This document shows positions 1-12,640 of a DNA stretch of 64,000 bases, in pieces; within the stretch, counting starts at the first letter, position 1; each line of letters begins with the position of its first letter. Location: contig NC_134832.1 in the NCBI RefSeq assembly GCF_004210375.1, positions 154,501,592 through 154,565,591 on the forward strand, in the 5' to 3' direction. A model generated the notes under the pieces. It worked only from the letters and a program-made list of their open reading frames with translations, made no database searches and was not told where the DNA came from. The stretch is from Tachypleus tridentatus (taxonomy: Eukaryota; Arthropoda; Merostomata; Xiphosura; Limulidae). Made by a program: the position numbers and the translations under genes.

Positions 1-36
1 ATCCTGTTTCACAGGAGTTTAATGCTTAGAAATTGT

Positions 37-290
37 GGCCTGGCATGGCCAGGTGGATTAAGGTGCATGACTCAATCTGAGGGTTGCAGGTTTGAATCCC
101 CATCGCACCAAATGTGCTTGCCCTTTTAACCGTGGGAACATTATAATGTGACAGTCAATCCCACTATTCATTGATAAAAGAGTAGCCTGAGAGTTGGCAG
201 TGGGTGGTGATTACTAGCTGCCTTCCCTCTAGTCTTACACTACTAAATTAGGAATGGCTAGCACATATAGCCCTTGCACAAAGCTACATC
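37..290 (+). mobile_element. tRNA-derived SINE, family A copy 1
   Basis: The head carries pol III A-box-like (TGGCCAGGTGG) and B-box-like (GGTTTGAATCC) motifs at about 47-105. The body is shared with the other family A copies in this window: the 'CAATCCCACTATTC' block, the 'AGAGTTGGC..TGGGTGGTGAT' block and the 'CTAGTCTTACACT' block. The copy is diverged, and its 3' tail runs directly into the left arm of a fold-back repeat starting near 292. No target-site duplication is evident. Confidence 0.85.
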
Positions 291-291
291 T

Positions 292-668
292 TGAAAATAG
301 TCCTACAACATAGTTTCTATTTCAAAAACTATCTTAAGGTTTTGTACCCCTTATACTCTTCACAATCCATTTACTGCATGAGGATGACAATTTTCCAGAA
401 CTCATTTCACAAGTCTTTAATACACGGAAGTCCACAGGTTGTATGTCTGGCAACTTTATCAGTATGTCTTCCTATGAGATAACAGGAATATATGTGAGGT
501 ATCAAATATTTAAACCTAGAAAACAACTTGTGTACATATCCATGACTTGTATCTGTTTACCGGAAAATTGTCATTCTCGTGCAGTAAATGGATTGTGAAG
601 AGTAGAAGGGTTTTGAAGCCTTAAAATAGTTTTTGTAATGGAAACTGTACTGTTGGACTATTTTCAAA
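292..668. mobile_element. Fold-back inverted repeat element 1
   Basis: Two imperfect inverted arms of about 107 bp (292-398 and 560-668) flank a spacer of about 161 bp. Reverse-complementing the right arm reproduces the left arm in order: GAAAATAGTCC, CAGTTTC/TAGTTTC, AAAAACTAT, CTCTTCACAATCCATTTACT and GACAATTTTCC. No ORF in the spacer is convincing. The outer part of the right arm is also the first unit of the adjoining 77-bp array. The layout resembles a fold-back or MITE-like DNA element. No transposase is visible, so the family is unknown. Confidence 0.75.
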
Positions 669-1946
669 TAAAACATTATGTAGGATGTACTGACCTGGTG
701 ACGTCATTCTTTTGATGGAAACTGTACTGTTGGACTATTTTCAAATAAAACATTGTGCAGGATGTACTGACCTGGTGACGTCATTCTTTTGATGGAAACT
801 GTACTGTTGGACTATTTTCAAATAAAACATTGTGCAGGATGTACTGACCTGGTGACGTCATTCTTTTGATGGAAACTGTACTGTTGGACTATTTTCAAAT
901 AAAACATTATGTAGGATGTACTGACCTGGTGATGTCATTCTTTTGATGGAAACTGTACTGTTGGACTATTTTCAAATAAAACATTGTGCAGGATGTACTG
1001 ACCTGGTGACGTCATTCTTTTGATGGAAACTGTACTGTTGGACTATTTTCAAATAAAACATTATGCAGGATGTACTGACCTGGTGACGTCATTCTTTTGA
1101 TGGAAACTGTACTGTTGGACTATTTTCAAATAAAACATTATGTAGGGTGTACTGACCTGGTGACATCATTCTTTTGATGGAAACTGTACTGTTGGACTAT
1201 TTTCAAATAAAACATTATGCAGGATGTACTGACCTGGTGACATCATTCTCTTGATGGAAACTGTACTGTTGGACTATTTTCAAATAAAACATTATGTAGG
1301 ATGTACTGACCTGGAGACGTCATTCTTTTGATGGAAACTGTACTGTTGGACTATTTTCAAATAAAACATTATGTAGGATATACTGACCTGGTGACCTCAT
1401 TCTCTTGATGGAAACTGTACTGTTGGACTATTTTCAAATAAAACATTATGTAGGGTGTACTGACCTGGTGACGTCATTCTTTTGATGGAAACTGTACTGT
1501 TGGACTATTTTCAAATAAAACATTATGTAGGATGTACTGACCTGGTGATGTCATTCTTTTGATGGAAACTGTACTGTTGGACTATTTTCAAATAAAACAT
1601 TATGCAGGATGTACTGACCTGGTGACATCATTCTCTTGATGGAAACTGTACTGTTGGACTATTTTCAAATAAAACATTATGTAGGATGTACTGACCTGGA
1701 GACGTCATTCTTTTGATGGAAACTGTACTGTTGGACTATTTTCAAATAAAACATTATGTAGGATATACTGACCTGGTGACGTCATTCTCTTGATGGAAAC
1801 TGTACTGTTGGACTATTTTCAAATAAAACATTATGCAGGATGTACTGACCTGGTGACGTCATTCTTTTGATGGAAACTGTACTGTTGGACTATTTTCAAA
1901 TAAAACATTATGTAGGATGTACTGACCTGGTGACGTCATTCTTTTG
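640..1946. repeat. 77-bp tandem array, about 17 units
   Basis: Each unit contains ACTGTACTGTTGGACTATTT, then a segment ending in CCTGGTGACGTCATTC. The first unit overlaps the right arm of fold-back element 1, so the array grew from that terminus. Nine of the 17 units keep the perfect palindrome TGACGTCA. Units 8-10 and 13-15 share the same variant order, which suggests a later duplication of a five-unit (about 385-bp) block. The open frames across the last unit (1867-2100, 1944-2315) look accidental. Confidence 0.95.
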
Positions 1947-2330
1947 CAAGTTATTCTACATTTTTACTCGGCGAATTCTTTCAAATTACTTGAAGAAAAT
2001 AATGAAAAATACAGTTCACGTGACAATAACAACTCGTTTGATTTCTTCCTTAATGTTTGCTACAGGTTACTTGTACATGGTTGTAGTCCTATATTCATGA
2101 ATAATGTAATAATAAATAACAGAGAGAATGTATGTGACCACCCACTAACTTGCCTTGGATTCTTGGTTACTATTCACATTAACACTAGACTAAACTCTAA
2201 ATCACTATTTAGTAATACTAGAAGTAACCAGATGTCCTGGGACAGTCCCATGTTTTGGTATTTTGTCCTTGTTCCCAGGAGAGAAAAATTATTGGGATGC
2301 AAAAAACATGATTAACCTAATGTAATGCTA
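1947..2330. other. AT-rich gap between array and LINE
   Basis: No gene, SINE or tandem repeat is recognised. A short imperfect inverted pair (CCTGGGACAG near 2236 and TTCCCAGGAG near 2273) lies close to the 3' end of the neighbouring LINE. Confidence 0.4.
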
Positions 2331-2419
2331 AGAAACAACAAGGGACCTATTGGTCTATCTTGGCTGTCCAATTTTATAAGTCAAACAAAAACTATTAAAT
2401 AAAAAAAACTTAAGGTCAC

Positions 2420-4205
2420 CCCTTATCATTCATATATCTCTCAAGCTTTCTCTTCAACTCACATTTACTTCCTCCCAAACATCCGAAGGCAACCCATTCC
2501 ACAGGTCAACCAACCTATTTAAAAATTAAATTTGCCATAACTCAAGATGGCTTCTAACTTACCAAAATCTATAGTTGTGCCCCATAGTATGGTTGATGCA
2601 TCAGCATTATCAATTCCTTTCACAGTCTGAAACACTTCAATCAGATCCCTCAAACTCTTCAACCAAAGGAAAACAATTTAAGGATATTAATATCTCGCTA
2701 TATGACTACTCCTCCATCCCAGGTATCATTTAAAGATATTAATCACTACTCCTCTATCCCAGGTAGCACTTCAGTAAACCTCTTCTGAACTCTTCCCAAA
2801 TATTCAATGTGTTTCCTTAGCCAATGAGACCAAGACTGAACACAAAACTCCTAATGTGGTATAACCAGTAACCTGCACAATGAAATTATAACCTCTTTAG
2901 ATTTGTATTCAATATTTCTGTAGACACAACCTAAAACCTGTTTACTTTACACTGGTAACATCACACTGATTTGGATGACTTTAGAAACTAACCAACTATT
3001 ACACCAAGATCCCTTTCTTTCATAACATTGTTAAGGATATTCTCATCCAAATTGTGATAACCCGCATACATTATCTAGCATTTATCATAACTAAAACCCG
3101 TCTGCCATTTACTTGTCCAACTCAACAAATGATCTAAATCCTTTTGTAAATCAGCAGCACCCCATTCACAACCAGCAACAACAAAGACCTTGATATCATC
3201 AGCAAATTTAAGTAATTTATTGACCGTTTCTTCATCTATATCATTCATGTAAACCAAAAAGGGGCAATGATACACCACTTACAGTATTAATTCAGTTTTA
3301 GTGAACTCCATCTGTAGCAACCCACTACCTTCTTCCATCAAGTCACTCTTCTATCCAATTAGTTAACTTATCCCACACAATTAGAGAGATAAGTTTCCTT
3401 AAAAGCCCTTTATGTGTCAAATTCTTTCTAAAAAATCCAAGTATATCAAATCCATCCCCTTAACTTCACTCAAATATGTAGCAACTTTCCCACAACTGAT
3501 GTAAGACTAATAGGTCTACAATTACTGTGATAACTTCTACTACCTCCCTTAAAGATGTGACATTACCTAATTTCCAATCTGTTGTTACTTGTCCACTATT
3601 CAAGGACTTGCAAAAATTGTAGTAAGTGACTCACATATCCAATTCTTTATCTCCTTAGAATCCTCAAGGAAATATTATCTAATTGAGAAGCCTTACCATT
3701 CTTTAAACTTCCATATTTTATTTTAGGAAGCTCAGAATTAATGCTGTTGCTTTGTTTTCATTTATCAGTCGTTCAAGATGAATAGTTTAAGCTTTCATCA
3801 GTAAAAACTGAAACAAAAAGCAGAACTTAATATCCTAACCATTTCATAATCATTAGATACAAGTCTTTCTTCATCATCCTTCATGAGTCCTGTCCTCATT
3901 CTAACATTTTATTTACTGACTCCTAATGTACTTTGAAAAGTCATCACCATTAATTTTTAATGTTTTCATCCAATTTTCTTCATACATCATTTTGGATGTC
4001 CTGATAATCCTGTTTGATCAACTTTCTTGATCTTCTATAACATTCTAAATCTTTTATCATACCAGACAATTTAAATTTCTTAACTTTGTAATGCTTCTCT
4101 TTAATTTTATCTCTTATACCTTTGTGAACTAATCTGGTTTCATACTTGTATCCAACCTTTTCTTTCTGTAAGGAATATATTTGTTTTGAATGTTGACATT
4201 TTTGT
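2420..4205 (-). pseudogene. LINE reverse transcriptase fragment
   Basis: The 67-codon open segment at 3075-3278 reads FLVYMNDID...KLLKFADDIKVF, then LQKDLDHLLSWTSKWQ and a final KC. This is the catalytic block of a CR1/Jockey-type reverse transcriptase (FADD at about 3195-3206; the Y of the usual YADD is F, as in many of these LINEs). After a break, reading continues to lower coordinates as NVMKERDLGVIV, a segment with EFCVQSW, LRKHIEYLG.VQKRFTEVLPG and DLIEVFQTVKGIDNAD. Stops and frameshifts are scattered throughout. Confidence 0.8.
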
Positions 4206-4207
4206 TT

Positions 4208-5662
4208 TTAATCTGTGATATTGAGTCTGTCTTCAGATAACATGGCTGCCCGATTCACAACAGATAATGTGATATTGAGTCTGTCTTCAGATAACTTGGC
4301 TGCCCAATTCACAACAGATAATGTGATATGTCTGTCTTCAGATAACTTGGCTGCCCAATTTACAACAGATAATGTGATATTCAGTCTGTCTTCAAATAAC
4401 TTGGCTGTCCAATTCACAACAGATAATGTGATATTCAGTCTGTCTTCAAATAACTTGGCTGTCCAATTCACAACAGATAATGTGATATTCAGTCTGTCTT
4501 CAGATAACTTGGCTGCCCAATTCACAACAGATAATGTGATATTCAGTCTGTCTTCAGATAACTTGGCTGCCCAATTCACAACAGATAATGTGATATTCAG
4601 TCTGTCTTCAGATAACTTGGCTCCCCAATTCACAACAGATAATGTGATATGTCTGTCTTCAGATAACTTGGCTGCCCAATTCACAACAGATAATGTGATA
4701 TTCAGTCTGTCTTCAAATAACTTGGCTGTCTAATTCACAACAGATAATGTGATATTCAGTCTGTCTTCAGATAACTTGGCTGCCCAATTCACAACAGATA
4801 ATGTGATATTCAGTCTGTCTTCAAATAACTTGGCTGTCCAATTCACAACAGATAATGTGATATTCGGTCTGTCTTCAGATAACTTGGCTGCCCAATTCAC
4901 AACAGATAATGTGATATTCAGTCTGTCTTCAAATAACTTGGTTGTCTAATTCACAACAGATAATGTGATATTCAGTCTGTCTTCAGATAACTTGGCTGCC
5001 CAATTCACAACAGATAATGTGATATTCAGTCTGTCTTCAAATAACTTGGCTGTCCAATTCACAACAGATAATGTGATATTCAATCTGTCTTCAGATAACT
5101 TGGCTGCCCAATTCACAACAGATAATGTGATATTCAGTCTGTCTTCAGATAACTTGGCTGCCCAATTCACAACAGATAATGTGATATTCAGTCTGTCTTC
5201 AGATAACTTGGCTGCCCAATTCACAACAGGTAATGTGATATTCAGTCTGTCTTCAGATAACTTGGCTGCCCCATTCACAACAGATAATGTGATATTAAGT
5301 CTGTCTTCAGATAACTTGGCTGCCCAATTCACAACAGATAATGTGATATGTCTGTCTTCAGATAACTTGGCTGCCCAATTCACAACAGATAATGTGATAT
5401 TCAGTCTGTCTTCAAATAACTTGGCTGTCCAATTCACAACAGATAATGTGATATTCAGTCTGTCTTCAGATAACTTGGCTGCCCAATTCACAACAGATAA
5501 TGTGATATTCAGTCTGTCTTCAGATAACTTGGCTGCTCAATTCACAACAGGTAATGTGATATTCAGTCTGTCTTCAGATAACTTGGCTGCCCGATTCACA
5601 ACAGATAATGTGATATTCAGTCTGTCTTCAAATAACTTGGCTGCCCAATTCACAACAGATAA
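4208..5662. repeat. 54-bp in-frame tandem array inside the LINE, about 27 units
   Basis: The unit is 54 bp (18 codons), with some 51-bp units lacking one codon. On the minus strand it translates as repeats of VNWAAKLSEDRLNITLS. The array begins in frame after the LINE sequence ending ANFERIQELSVVNW at about 5650-5690, so the repeat arose from a piece of the LINE ORF. Both strands show long open frames only because the period is a multiple of three. Units with a TAG in place of a sense codon occur near 4730 and 4947. This is not an independent gene. Confidence 0.95.
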
Positions 5663-5784
5663 TTCTTGTATCCTTTCAAAATTTGCTTTTTGGAATCAAA
5701 TAGCATTACTCCTGATTTCCCTCTGCAGAAAAACATCAAACCTAATACAGCAATGATCACTTTCAACTACTTTTATATTTGAAG

Positions 5785-6130
5785 TTAACTAAAATATAAA
5801 ATAGTATTATTTTTAGTAGGTTCCTTGACCAACAGGTGGAGAAATCCACTTTGAACAGTTTCCAGAAATCTTTCTCCCTTATGGTTTGACTTTAAGCATT
5901 TTCTAGTATGTCTGACATTAAAATCACCCATAATTATGACTTCATTAACATCTGAAATCTTAGTCTCACTGTAAAGTTTCTCAATAATTTCATTTGATAA
6001 TCTGTAACAAATTCCCACTAAAAGTTTTTTATCTTTATATCCACTAATAGAAAACAAAATAAATTCAATCTTCTTGTTGTTCTCTTTAATATCCTTAACA
6101 TCAACAGGATGTAACTACACTTTACATACA
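5785..6130 (-). pseudogene. LINE endonuclease domain fragment
   Basis: The clearest stretch is the 90-codon open segment at 5785-6057, with KKLLVGICYRL, then VIIMGDFN (GDFN at about 5917-5928), then FLHLLVKEPTKNNTILY. This is the order expected of the APE-like endonuclease that nicks target DNA for target-primed reverse transcription. In-frame homology continues upstream to about 6130 (ENNKKIEFILFSISG) and downstream past a stop (TSNIKVVESDHCCIRFDV) to about 5690. The N-terminal catalytic part of a full-length endonuclease is absent, so this is a fragment. Confidence 0.8.
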
Positions 6131-6179
6131 CATTCATCTCTTTACTACTTTGTACCTGTTTAATAAACTAGAAATACAT

Positions 6180-7064
6180 CATACACGTCGAACCAGGAAT
6201 GTATCATATTAGGCCTACTCGACTTGCTATTATAAAAAAAAAAAAAGCAGTTCAAATCATTTTATAAACAATGTTAATATATATGGAAAAGTTCAATAAG
6301 TTGAACGTACATTAAACGAAGGTTAAATTCAAGTTTTTAATAACCTTTCGCAACAAGAGTAAAGGGCCTGGCTATTTCGGTTTGAAAACCGAGTTACCCT
6401 ATAAATACTTCACTGACTTCTTATTCAGAAACTGCTCGTATTTATAAACTTTTATCTCGATGTTTCTTGGAATTACCATTTTTAACATAACGCGTATTTA
6501 AATAATATCCAGTTTAAAACACTGAATAACTGAGTTATAAACTACAACCTCTGTATTCGTCCCTAATTTTGAAATTGAGACATGTTGAACATTTGAATGA
6601 AATTCACAAAACTTAAGTCGTTAGCTTAACAAGTCCACAAATATATTTATTTAATATTCTTAGTTTTAATTGTTTTGTTTCAGTAACTTGGTGTTACTCT
6701 AAATGAATACTGAACTCTAAATACCACTCTAATTATAAAATGGTTATTCTCTTTTCCACTCTGTCACTCCATTTTTGATAATGCTCAACAATGTACGTAG
6801 TCGCATTGCAATAGAATAATCACCTGATTGTTCATGGCCATCTATTGTGTGTGTATTCAATGATTAATATTTATATTGATTTGTTTTAATGGTTTATTTT
6901 AATAAGCTTTGTAACATATCAACAAAACAGTTTAATTCAGAAGCTTTATGACACTGAATTATAGTCAAAAGCGAAATGAAATTTACCAAGTTGTGTTTCA
7001 ACTAAGCCTTGCGTTACGTATGTGTGGCAAAATATACCAGAAAAATGTCTATTATTATTAACAT
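6180..7064. other. AT-rich, no feature recognised
   Basis: This stretch holds a poly-A run near 6233-6245 and otherwise single-copy-looking AT-rich DNA. Nothing supports a gene. Confidence 0.5.
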
Positions 7065-7187
7065 TATTGATTGTTTCAAAATTAAGCACAAAGCAACATA
7101 ATGGACTATCTCTGCTCTGCCTTCTACTGGTATCGAAACCCGGATTTCAGTGTCGTAAGTCCCCAGACATACCACTGTGCCACTGCG
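7065..7187 (-). mobile_element. tRNA-derived SINE, family B copy 1
   Basis: On the minus strand the copy reads as a tRNA-like head (GTGGCACAGTGGTATGTCTG), a B-box-like GGGTTTCGATACC, then a body with AGAGATAGTCCATT and TTTGTGCTTAATT. The same order is seen at 34568-34675 and, in the head, at 35279-35372. The open frames of 65 and 87 codons across this region are incidental. Confidence 0.75.
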
Positions 7188-10100
7188 AAGCTTATAAACG
7201 GTATAGAGGTTGTGTTTGAAAAGTTTCACTGGAGAATAAATGTTAATTAATAAAAGAATATTTTGGTATTTTATCACATATTGTCTACTTGGACTTAAAA
7301 CACAAAAATCTAAGCGTTTATTACCACTAAATATCTTTTGTCCTTTGTACAGGTGAAAGAGTTAAAGTTTGTGTTGGAATGTTCGCAATACTTCTAATCT
7401 CTGGTTTAGAGTACAGGAAAAGATAGATCTATGCGCACTATTTCGCCTTTTTTGTCAGAGTAACCACGTACTTCTGTTAACGATAACGATTCATGTTTTT
7501 CTGCGTAGTTTTTACTAAAAATGGGGTGATGAGAGAATTACTTCGAGACTAATAATATAAATGAGGGTTACACGCATTTTGAAGGTACAGAAAAATTCAT
7601 TTCAGTTAAATTCTATAATATTTGTTAATCTTTTCCAGTCATGTTTGATGGGCTTTTACATTAGTCAAAATCATATACACTACAAATATAGTATTATCTA
7701 ATAAAAATGTCATTTACTAATAAATTACTTTGATTTTTAATGTTCTATCACTTTTTGCTTTCTCTATCGCTAGTATTAACATGTTAAAACTGAAAGCCCC
7801 TGATGTTTAACAACCAGCTTTTATATCACGATAATGAAGAAAATATAAATAAAACATAAATATTCGTGCGCGAGTTAAACAAGTTACGGTTTGTAATTAG
7901 TTTACACACCGTGGTATCTTCTATTGTTCACGTTTCCTAGCTTCATTATAATACCTCTCATTATCTCTTCATACGTGCTAAACTGAATAGTTACGCTTCT
8001 AAGACAAAACTTGTAGGCTTGGTTTTGTGGCGAAGTCGGTCACGCTTTTGAACGTTAACCTATAATTCTTGTTTTCCAATAGACGTTAGAACAGTTTGAC
8101 TTTTAAAATGTTTCCCATCAGCACAACCCTAACAACTAGTGGCTTTGGATGATAAATTGAGTTGCAGAATATGGGTCCAATTTGTTTCTCCGTTTTAGTC
8201 GCCATGGGGATCGCGTAGCAAAAGCACGTAACTAATATGAGAAAACAAAAAATCCCACCAAGATCAACAACATTCTAGGTTTCGAATCACTTCGAACGAC
8301 CAACCTCAAGTAAGGTATTGAACACGTACACTAGAAGGCGTCATTAGAACAAAGCAGAATGCTGTTTGCCTACTCTACATTATTATTTGTTTATTTGATC
8401 TAAAACACAAACCACTTCTTAAAACTGAAACGCTGCAGTGCTAAACTGTTGTGTATTTTTATATTCTTACGCGGATTTCACGGTTAGAATTTAAAATGTT
8501 TATGGATTAATTACAAATGAATAAAAAACAAATACCTCTTACGTTCAGATTTTTTAATTGATGAATAAACAAACCAATTTTGTGTCATCCAATATGTATT
8601 TTATGATATTCACATTTTATATTACATATGTCTATCTCTAAACGATGACTAAACGACTTATAAGTGTCTTCTTTTATTGTCATTCCAAAAAGTACTTATT
8701 TTAAACTAATCTCAGTGTATGCATTGATAAGAAAGAGAAATGTGGTGTACATATATAAACAGACCTATAACAAAATCTATATATATATATATACATAAGG
8801 TTTTAAAGTCCGTCTGTCTATACGACTCCTCCCACAGTGTAAGTTCGTTTTGGATGAGGCTTCGCACTATTTATCATCATCGTAAGAGGAGATTTCTGGT
8901 ATTGTTTCCTTACAGTTTGGTCTGTTATCAAAAGCGTATCTTGTGCACGTGTCCATTTTTTAAATAAATAAGTTAATAGCATCTTTATATCGCACCAAAA
9001 TTGAAAATGTTCTTAAATCGCTTTCGTAATACAGAAATGTACTTCTTCCTTTGTAATATTATTCCTTATTAGCCTTGTACATTTACTATTATCTACGAAA
9101 TTCATTTTTAACAAAAATTCTAAAATTGTGGTAAAGTTTATTGCAGAGTTTCAAAGTAAGTCACCCGAGTGAATAATCAATGTGATATTTTAGAATAAAA
9201 GTGACTTTTCTGCTGAAGAAACTAAATGTACGATATTAACTCAATTATTCAGTGACTGAAGGACTCACAAATCCTTCATACGGATTTTGTTACATACAAA
9301 TTTACAGGAATTTTGTAGAAACTTGATTTTTATAGGCTACATATTTTACTTCAATATGAGTACAAAATGACCAAAAACATCGCAAAACAAGACAGTAAAA
9401 ATTGCCAAAAGTAAAATCAAATCATCACGGCGAAAGTCAGGAACTTTGTGAAATAAAATGAAACGTTAGGATTCAAGTTCAAAAAAGAAAGAGATAGACT
9501 TGTTCACCAAGACCTGAGACGAAGCCATGGACAAACCCCGAAATATAAAAGAATATTAAACAGTTCGCTAGTAGTGAAATAAAATATTACTAAGAAAACT
9601 TAATTTATTTTAAACCGAAAGTTGTCCATTCAAGTTGGTAGAAGTGGTCAGCAGGCGATGTACAAAAAATACGTAACGAAACAACCATTGATTTAAAAGT
9701 CGAAGTTAAAGAAAGCTGCAAAAGATGTAACTGATTTTCAAACTGTTTCGCCATCTAACGTGGCATGCAAGCGAAACCAAAATATAGGTGGCAAATACTT
9801 TTATCGCCTAAAACATTTTCCACACTTCGTACGAAAGCAAAATAAAAGAGAAATTATATTGACATCATACCTTACAATAGCTGTCATGTTACATTTATTT
9901 ACTGTCATAAACAGATACATTTTGAAACAGATACTTAGAGGGTATTAACTATTAACAAGCATAAGAAAGGAATCGAGAACAGTTAACCCTACGAGGCAAG
10001 GTAACTAAATATGCATGTGTACTCAATGCTATCGTTTTACATCAAGTTTAATGAACCATTGTTCCAATCTGTAAAAACAGACTGCTCGCATACAATCTAA

Positions 10101-10844
10101 GCACTATCAGAATATGTATTTATATATAATTATTGACAAATAAACCCTTCACTCGGACGATGAGCATTTTTTGAGAAGATTAGTGCTAGGTGTCATTCCC
10201 CCTTTCACTGTAATCACCCTCGATCCCTATGGAAATATTTAAAACACTTTCACACACCACTCAGAGCGCTCACGTCCAACATAATTTTTTTACATTAGTT
10301 TATATTGTAAATGTATATGTTAACAACTTAGGAAACCAGTTAGTGACACTTATATAGAGGGAGAGGATAACAGTAAAATATAAATCTAAATTGAGAATTT
10401 AAAATTGTTCCAAGTTATATCGCCAGACTTGCTATCTCTCATATACAGATATAATAACCAAAAATTGGAAAATACTTTTTAACCATTTCCAACAGATCCG
10501 AGCTAGAAATGTATAATTTAGTAAAGTCTATCGTACATCCGATATTCTTAAATATTCTTAAAATTAAATGAAAATAGTACACTAATAGCTCAAACCTGCT
10601 GAAAACGAATAATATATATTTTGCACTATTTTATTTTTTAGTTATTATCATGAGACATGACAGATCTGGTGAAGTACTTGAAACAATTTTATATTTCTTT
10701 TGTTATGATCCCTTAGAAACTGTATCAAACGAAATATTATTAGCCAGTAGGTTATTAGATGTATACTGTATTTTACTGTTCTGTATATATAATTTTCGCT
10801 AATTGATTTCCTAAACTGTTAAGATACATATTTCTAATGTAACT
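7188..10844. other. 3.7 kb AT-rich single-copy DNA
   Basis: No domain-bearing ORF, SINE head or tandem array is recognised. A short TA-rich microsatellite lies at about 8778-8798. The open frames at 8740-8967 and 9760-9948 resemble no family I know and have no supporting context. This could be intronic or intergenic. Confidence 0.5.
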
Positions 10845-11110
10845 GGCCCACCATGGCCAAGTGTGTTAAGGTGTTCTACTCGTAAACCGAGGGTCGCGGG
10901 TTCGAATACTGGTCGTACCAAACATGTTCGCCCTTTCAGTCGAGGGGGCGTTGTAATGGTACGGTTGATCCCACTACTCGTTGGTAAAAGAGTAGCCTAA
11001 GAGTTGGCGGTGGGTGGTGATGACTAGCTGCTCTCCTCTAGTCTTAGATCGCAAAATTAGGAAGGCTAGCGCAGATAACCCTGACGTGATTTTTGCATGA
11101 AATTCAAAAC
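10845..11110 (+). mobile_element. SINE family A copy 2
   Basis: The head begins with GGCCCACCATGGCC and has a well-preserved B box (GGGTTCGAATACTGG). The body has CCCACTACTCGTTGGTAAAAG and GAGTTGGCGGTGGGTGGTG, and ends with GAAATTCAAAACGAATC. It is one of the better-preserved copies. Confidence 0.9.
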
Positions 11111-12296
11111 GAATCAATCCTCCGAAGTTAATATGGATATATAGTTTCCGTATTTAAGTTTTACATTGAAAAAACAAATGATAATTATGGATGTAGTTTA
11201 TCTAAATATTTTCGAGCTTCGAAGTGCTCGAAAATACGTCAAGATAGTTTATTTAATACTTTAATTACCGTGAAATCTCATTACACCACATTTACGTGTA
11301 TATAATCAGAGATTTAGTTATAAACTAGCAACTCGCCCTCACATCAAGCCAGTTTTCATTTTAGTGTATTATGACTCACTTAGTACAAGAAATAATTACC
11401 TTCAGGGGCCTCTGGGCAAATTTAACAGCGCACTCATGCGGGAAAAACTGTAAATAAACCTAGTGGAGTATTCAGTTTCTCAACGTGTTTTTAGCTAGGA
11501 GAAACAGCTGTTACCGGTGGCTTTGAATGTGCAGTGGGAAAACATCATTCGATGTAAAATGTAAGTGACAGCAAACGGACCATGTATAGTAGAAGACCGT
11601 GCCTCATCTGTCGTAACGATTCACGTGGATCTCACGTTTAAACGGAACAATTAAACAGTGGAAGAAACTTATTATATTCTTAACTAATAAAGATCTTTTA
11701 CGCAATAAGTGATTACGTTTTACTAACTTTGGTTCTTCAAGTTCAAAGTATGACAAGGACAGGAAGCCACATAAAATTTTATCTGGTGTTTTGGATTTTG
11801 ATCTTGACCAACGTGTTGGAAATGCTGACCGCAGATAATCTGCGTAAGTAGTTTTTCTATCAAACTTATCTTGTAGTATATATTACTTCGTACAATTTTT
11901 ATACTATTTTTATTTTTAATCACAGTCACTTTCTTCGTATCCAGGGGCGACGACAGCCTCTTCCTAGTGAGGAGGTTAAAGTAGGCTAAAAAAAAAAAAA
12001 CAAATTCAGGGGGACACACTCTGTGCCTAATGGTCACACACTACTGTCAGAAGTGCTACAAAAACTAACTTTTCTTTGGGTGCTAGAACTCAGACGTTAA
12101 GGCACATTTTGCAGTGGCTTCAGTCATCCTATACCGCCGCCTCTGTTCGTGTCAGATGTATTGACGTAATCATGTTTAATTTATTGTACACTGTATTGTG
12201 AAGAGATCTCTTATATTTCTATACGTTATTGTTTTAGTTAACTTGTGTTTAACTGCACTTACTTCTAGATTGTTTTAAATATTAGCGTTTTCACTT
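11111..12296. other. Unassigned DNA between SINE and 26-bp array
   Basis: No feature could be assigned. A 104-codon minus-strand open frame (11723-12037) has low-complexity composition and no recognisable motif. A poly-A tract sits near 11988-12000. Confidence 0.4.
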
Positions 12297-12640
12297 CTTT
12301 AATACCATCATTCTATGATGTACTTTAATACCATCATTCTGTGATGTACTTTAATACCATCATTCTGTGATGTACTTTAATATCATCATTCTGTGATGTA
12401 CTTTAATACCATCATTCTGTGATGTACTTTAATATCATCATTCTATGATGTACTTTAATACCATCATTCTGTGATGTACTTTAATACCATCATTCTGTGA
12501 TGTACTTTAATATCATCATTCTATGATGTACTTTAATACCATCATTCTGTGATGTACTTTAATACCATCATTCTATGATGTACTTTAATACCATCATTCT
12601 GTGATGTACTTTAATACCATCATTCTATGATGTACTTTCC
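12297..12640. repeat. 26-bp tandem array, about 13 units
   Basis: The unit contains TACCATCATTCTGTGATG. CATCA and TGATG form an inverted pair around a five-base spacer, so every unit could form a small hairpin. Variation is limited to TACC/TATC and CTGTG/CTATG. Confidence 0.95.

Larger units (their letters stand above)
2330..6180 (-). mobile_element. Decayed APE-type LINE (CR1/Jockey-like), minus strand
   Basis: Reading the minus strand from about 6180 to 2330 gives, in order, an apurinic-type endonuclease domain (LLVGICYR, IIMGDFN, then VKEPTKNN and SDHCC), a linker, a reverse transcriptase with FADD, and the C-terminal part typical of CR1/Jockey ORF2 (ERDLGVIV, LRKHIEYL..VQKRFTE, DLIEVFQ). 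Many stops and frameshifts show it is dead. A 54-bp tandem array (4208-5662) sits in the linker; without it about 2.4 kb of LINE remains. The 5' end is truncated inside or just before the endonuclease. The 3' end is near 2330, without a clear simple-repeat tail. The clade assignment rests on motif memory only. Confidence 0.85.

Noticed and set aside
1944..2315. 123-codon plus-strand ORF after the 77-bp array
   Set aside because: It begins in the last array unit, has no recognisable motif and overlaps another frame.
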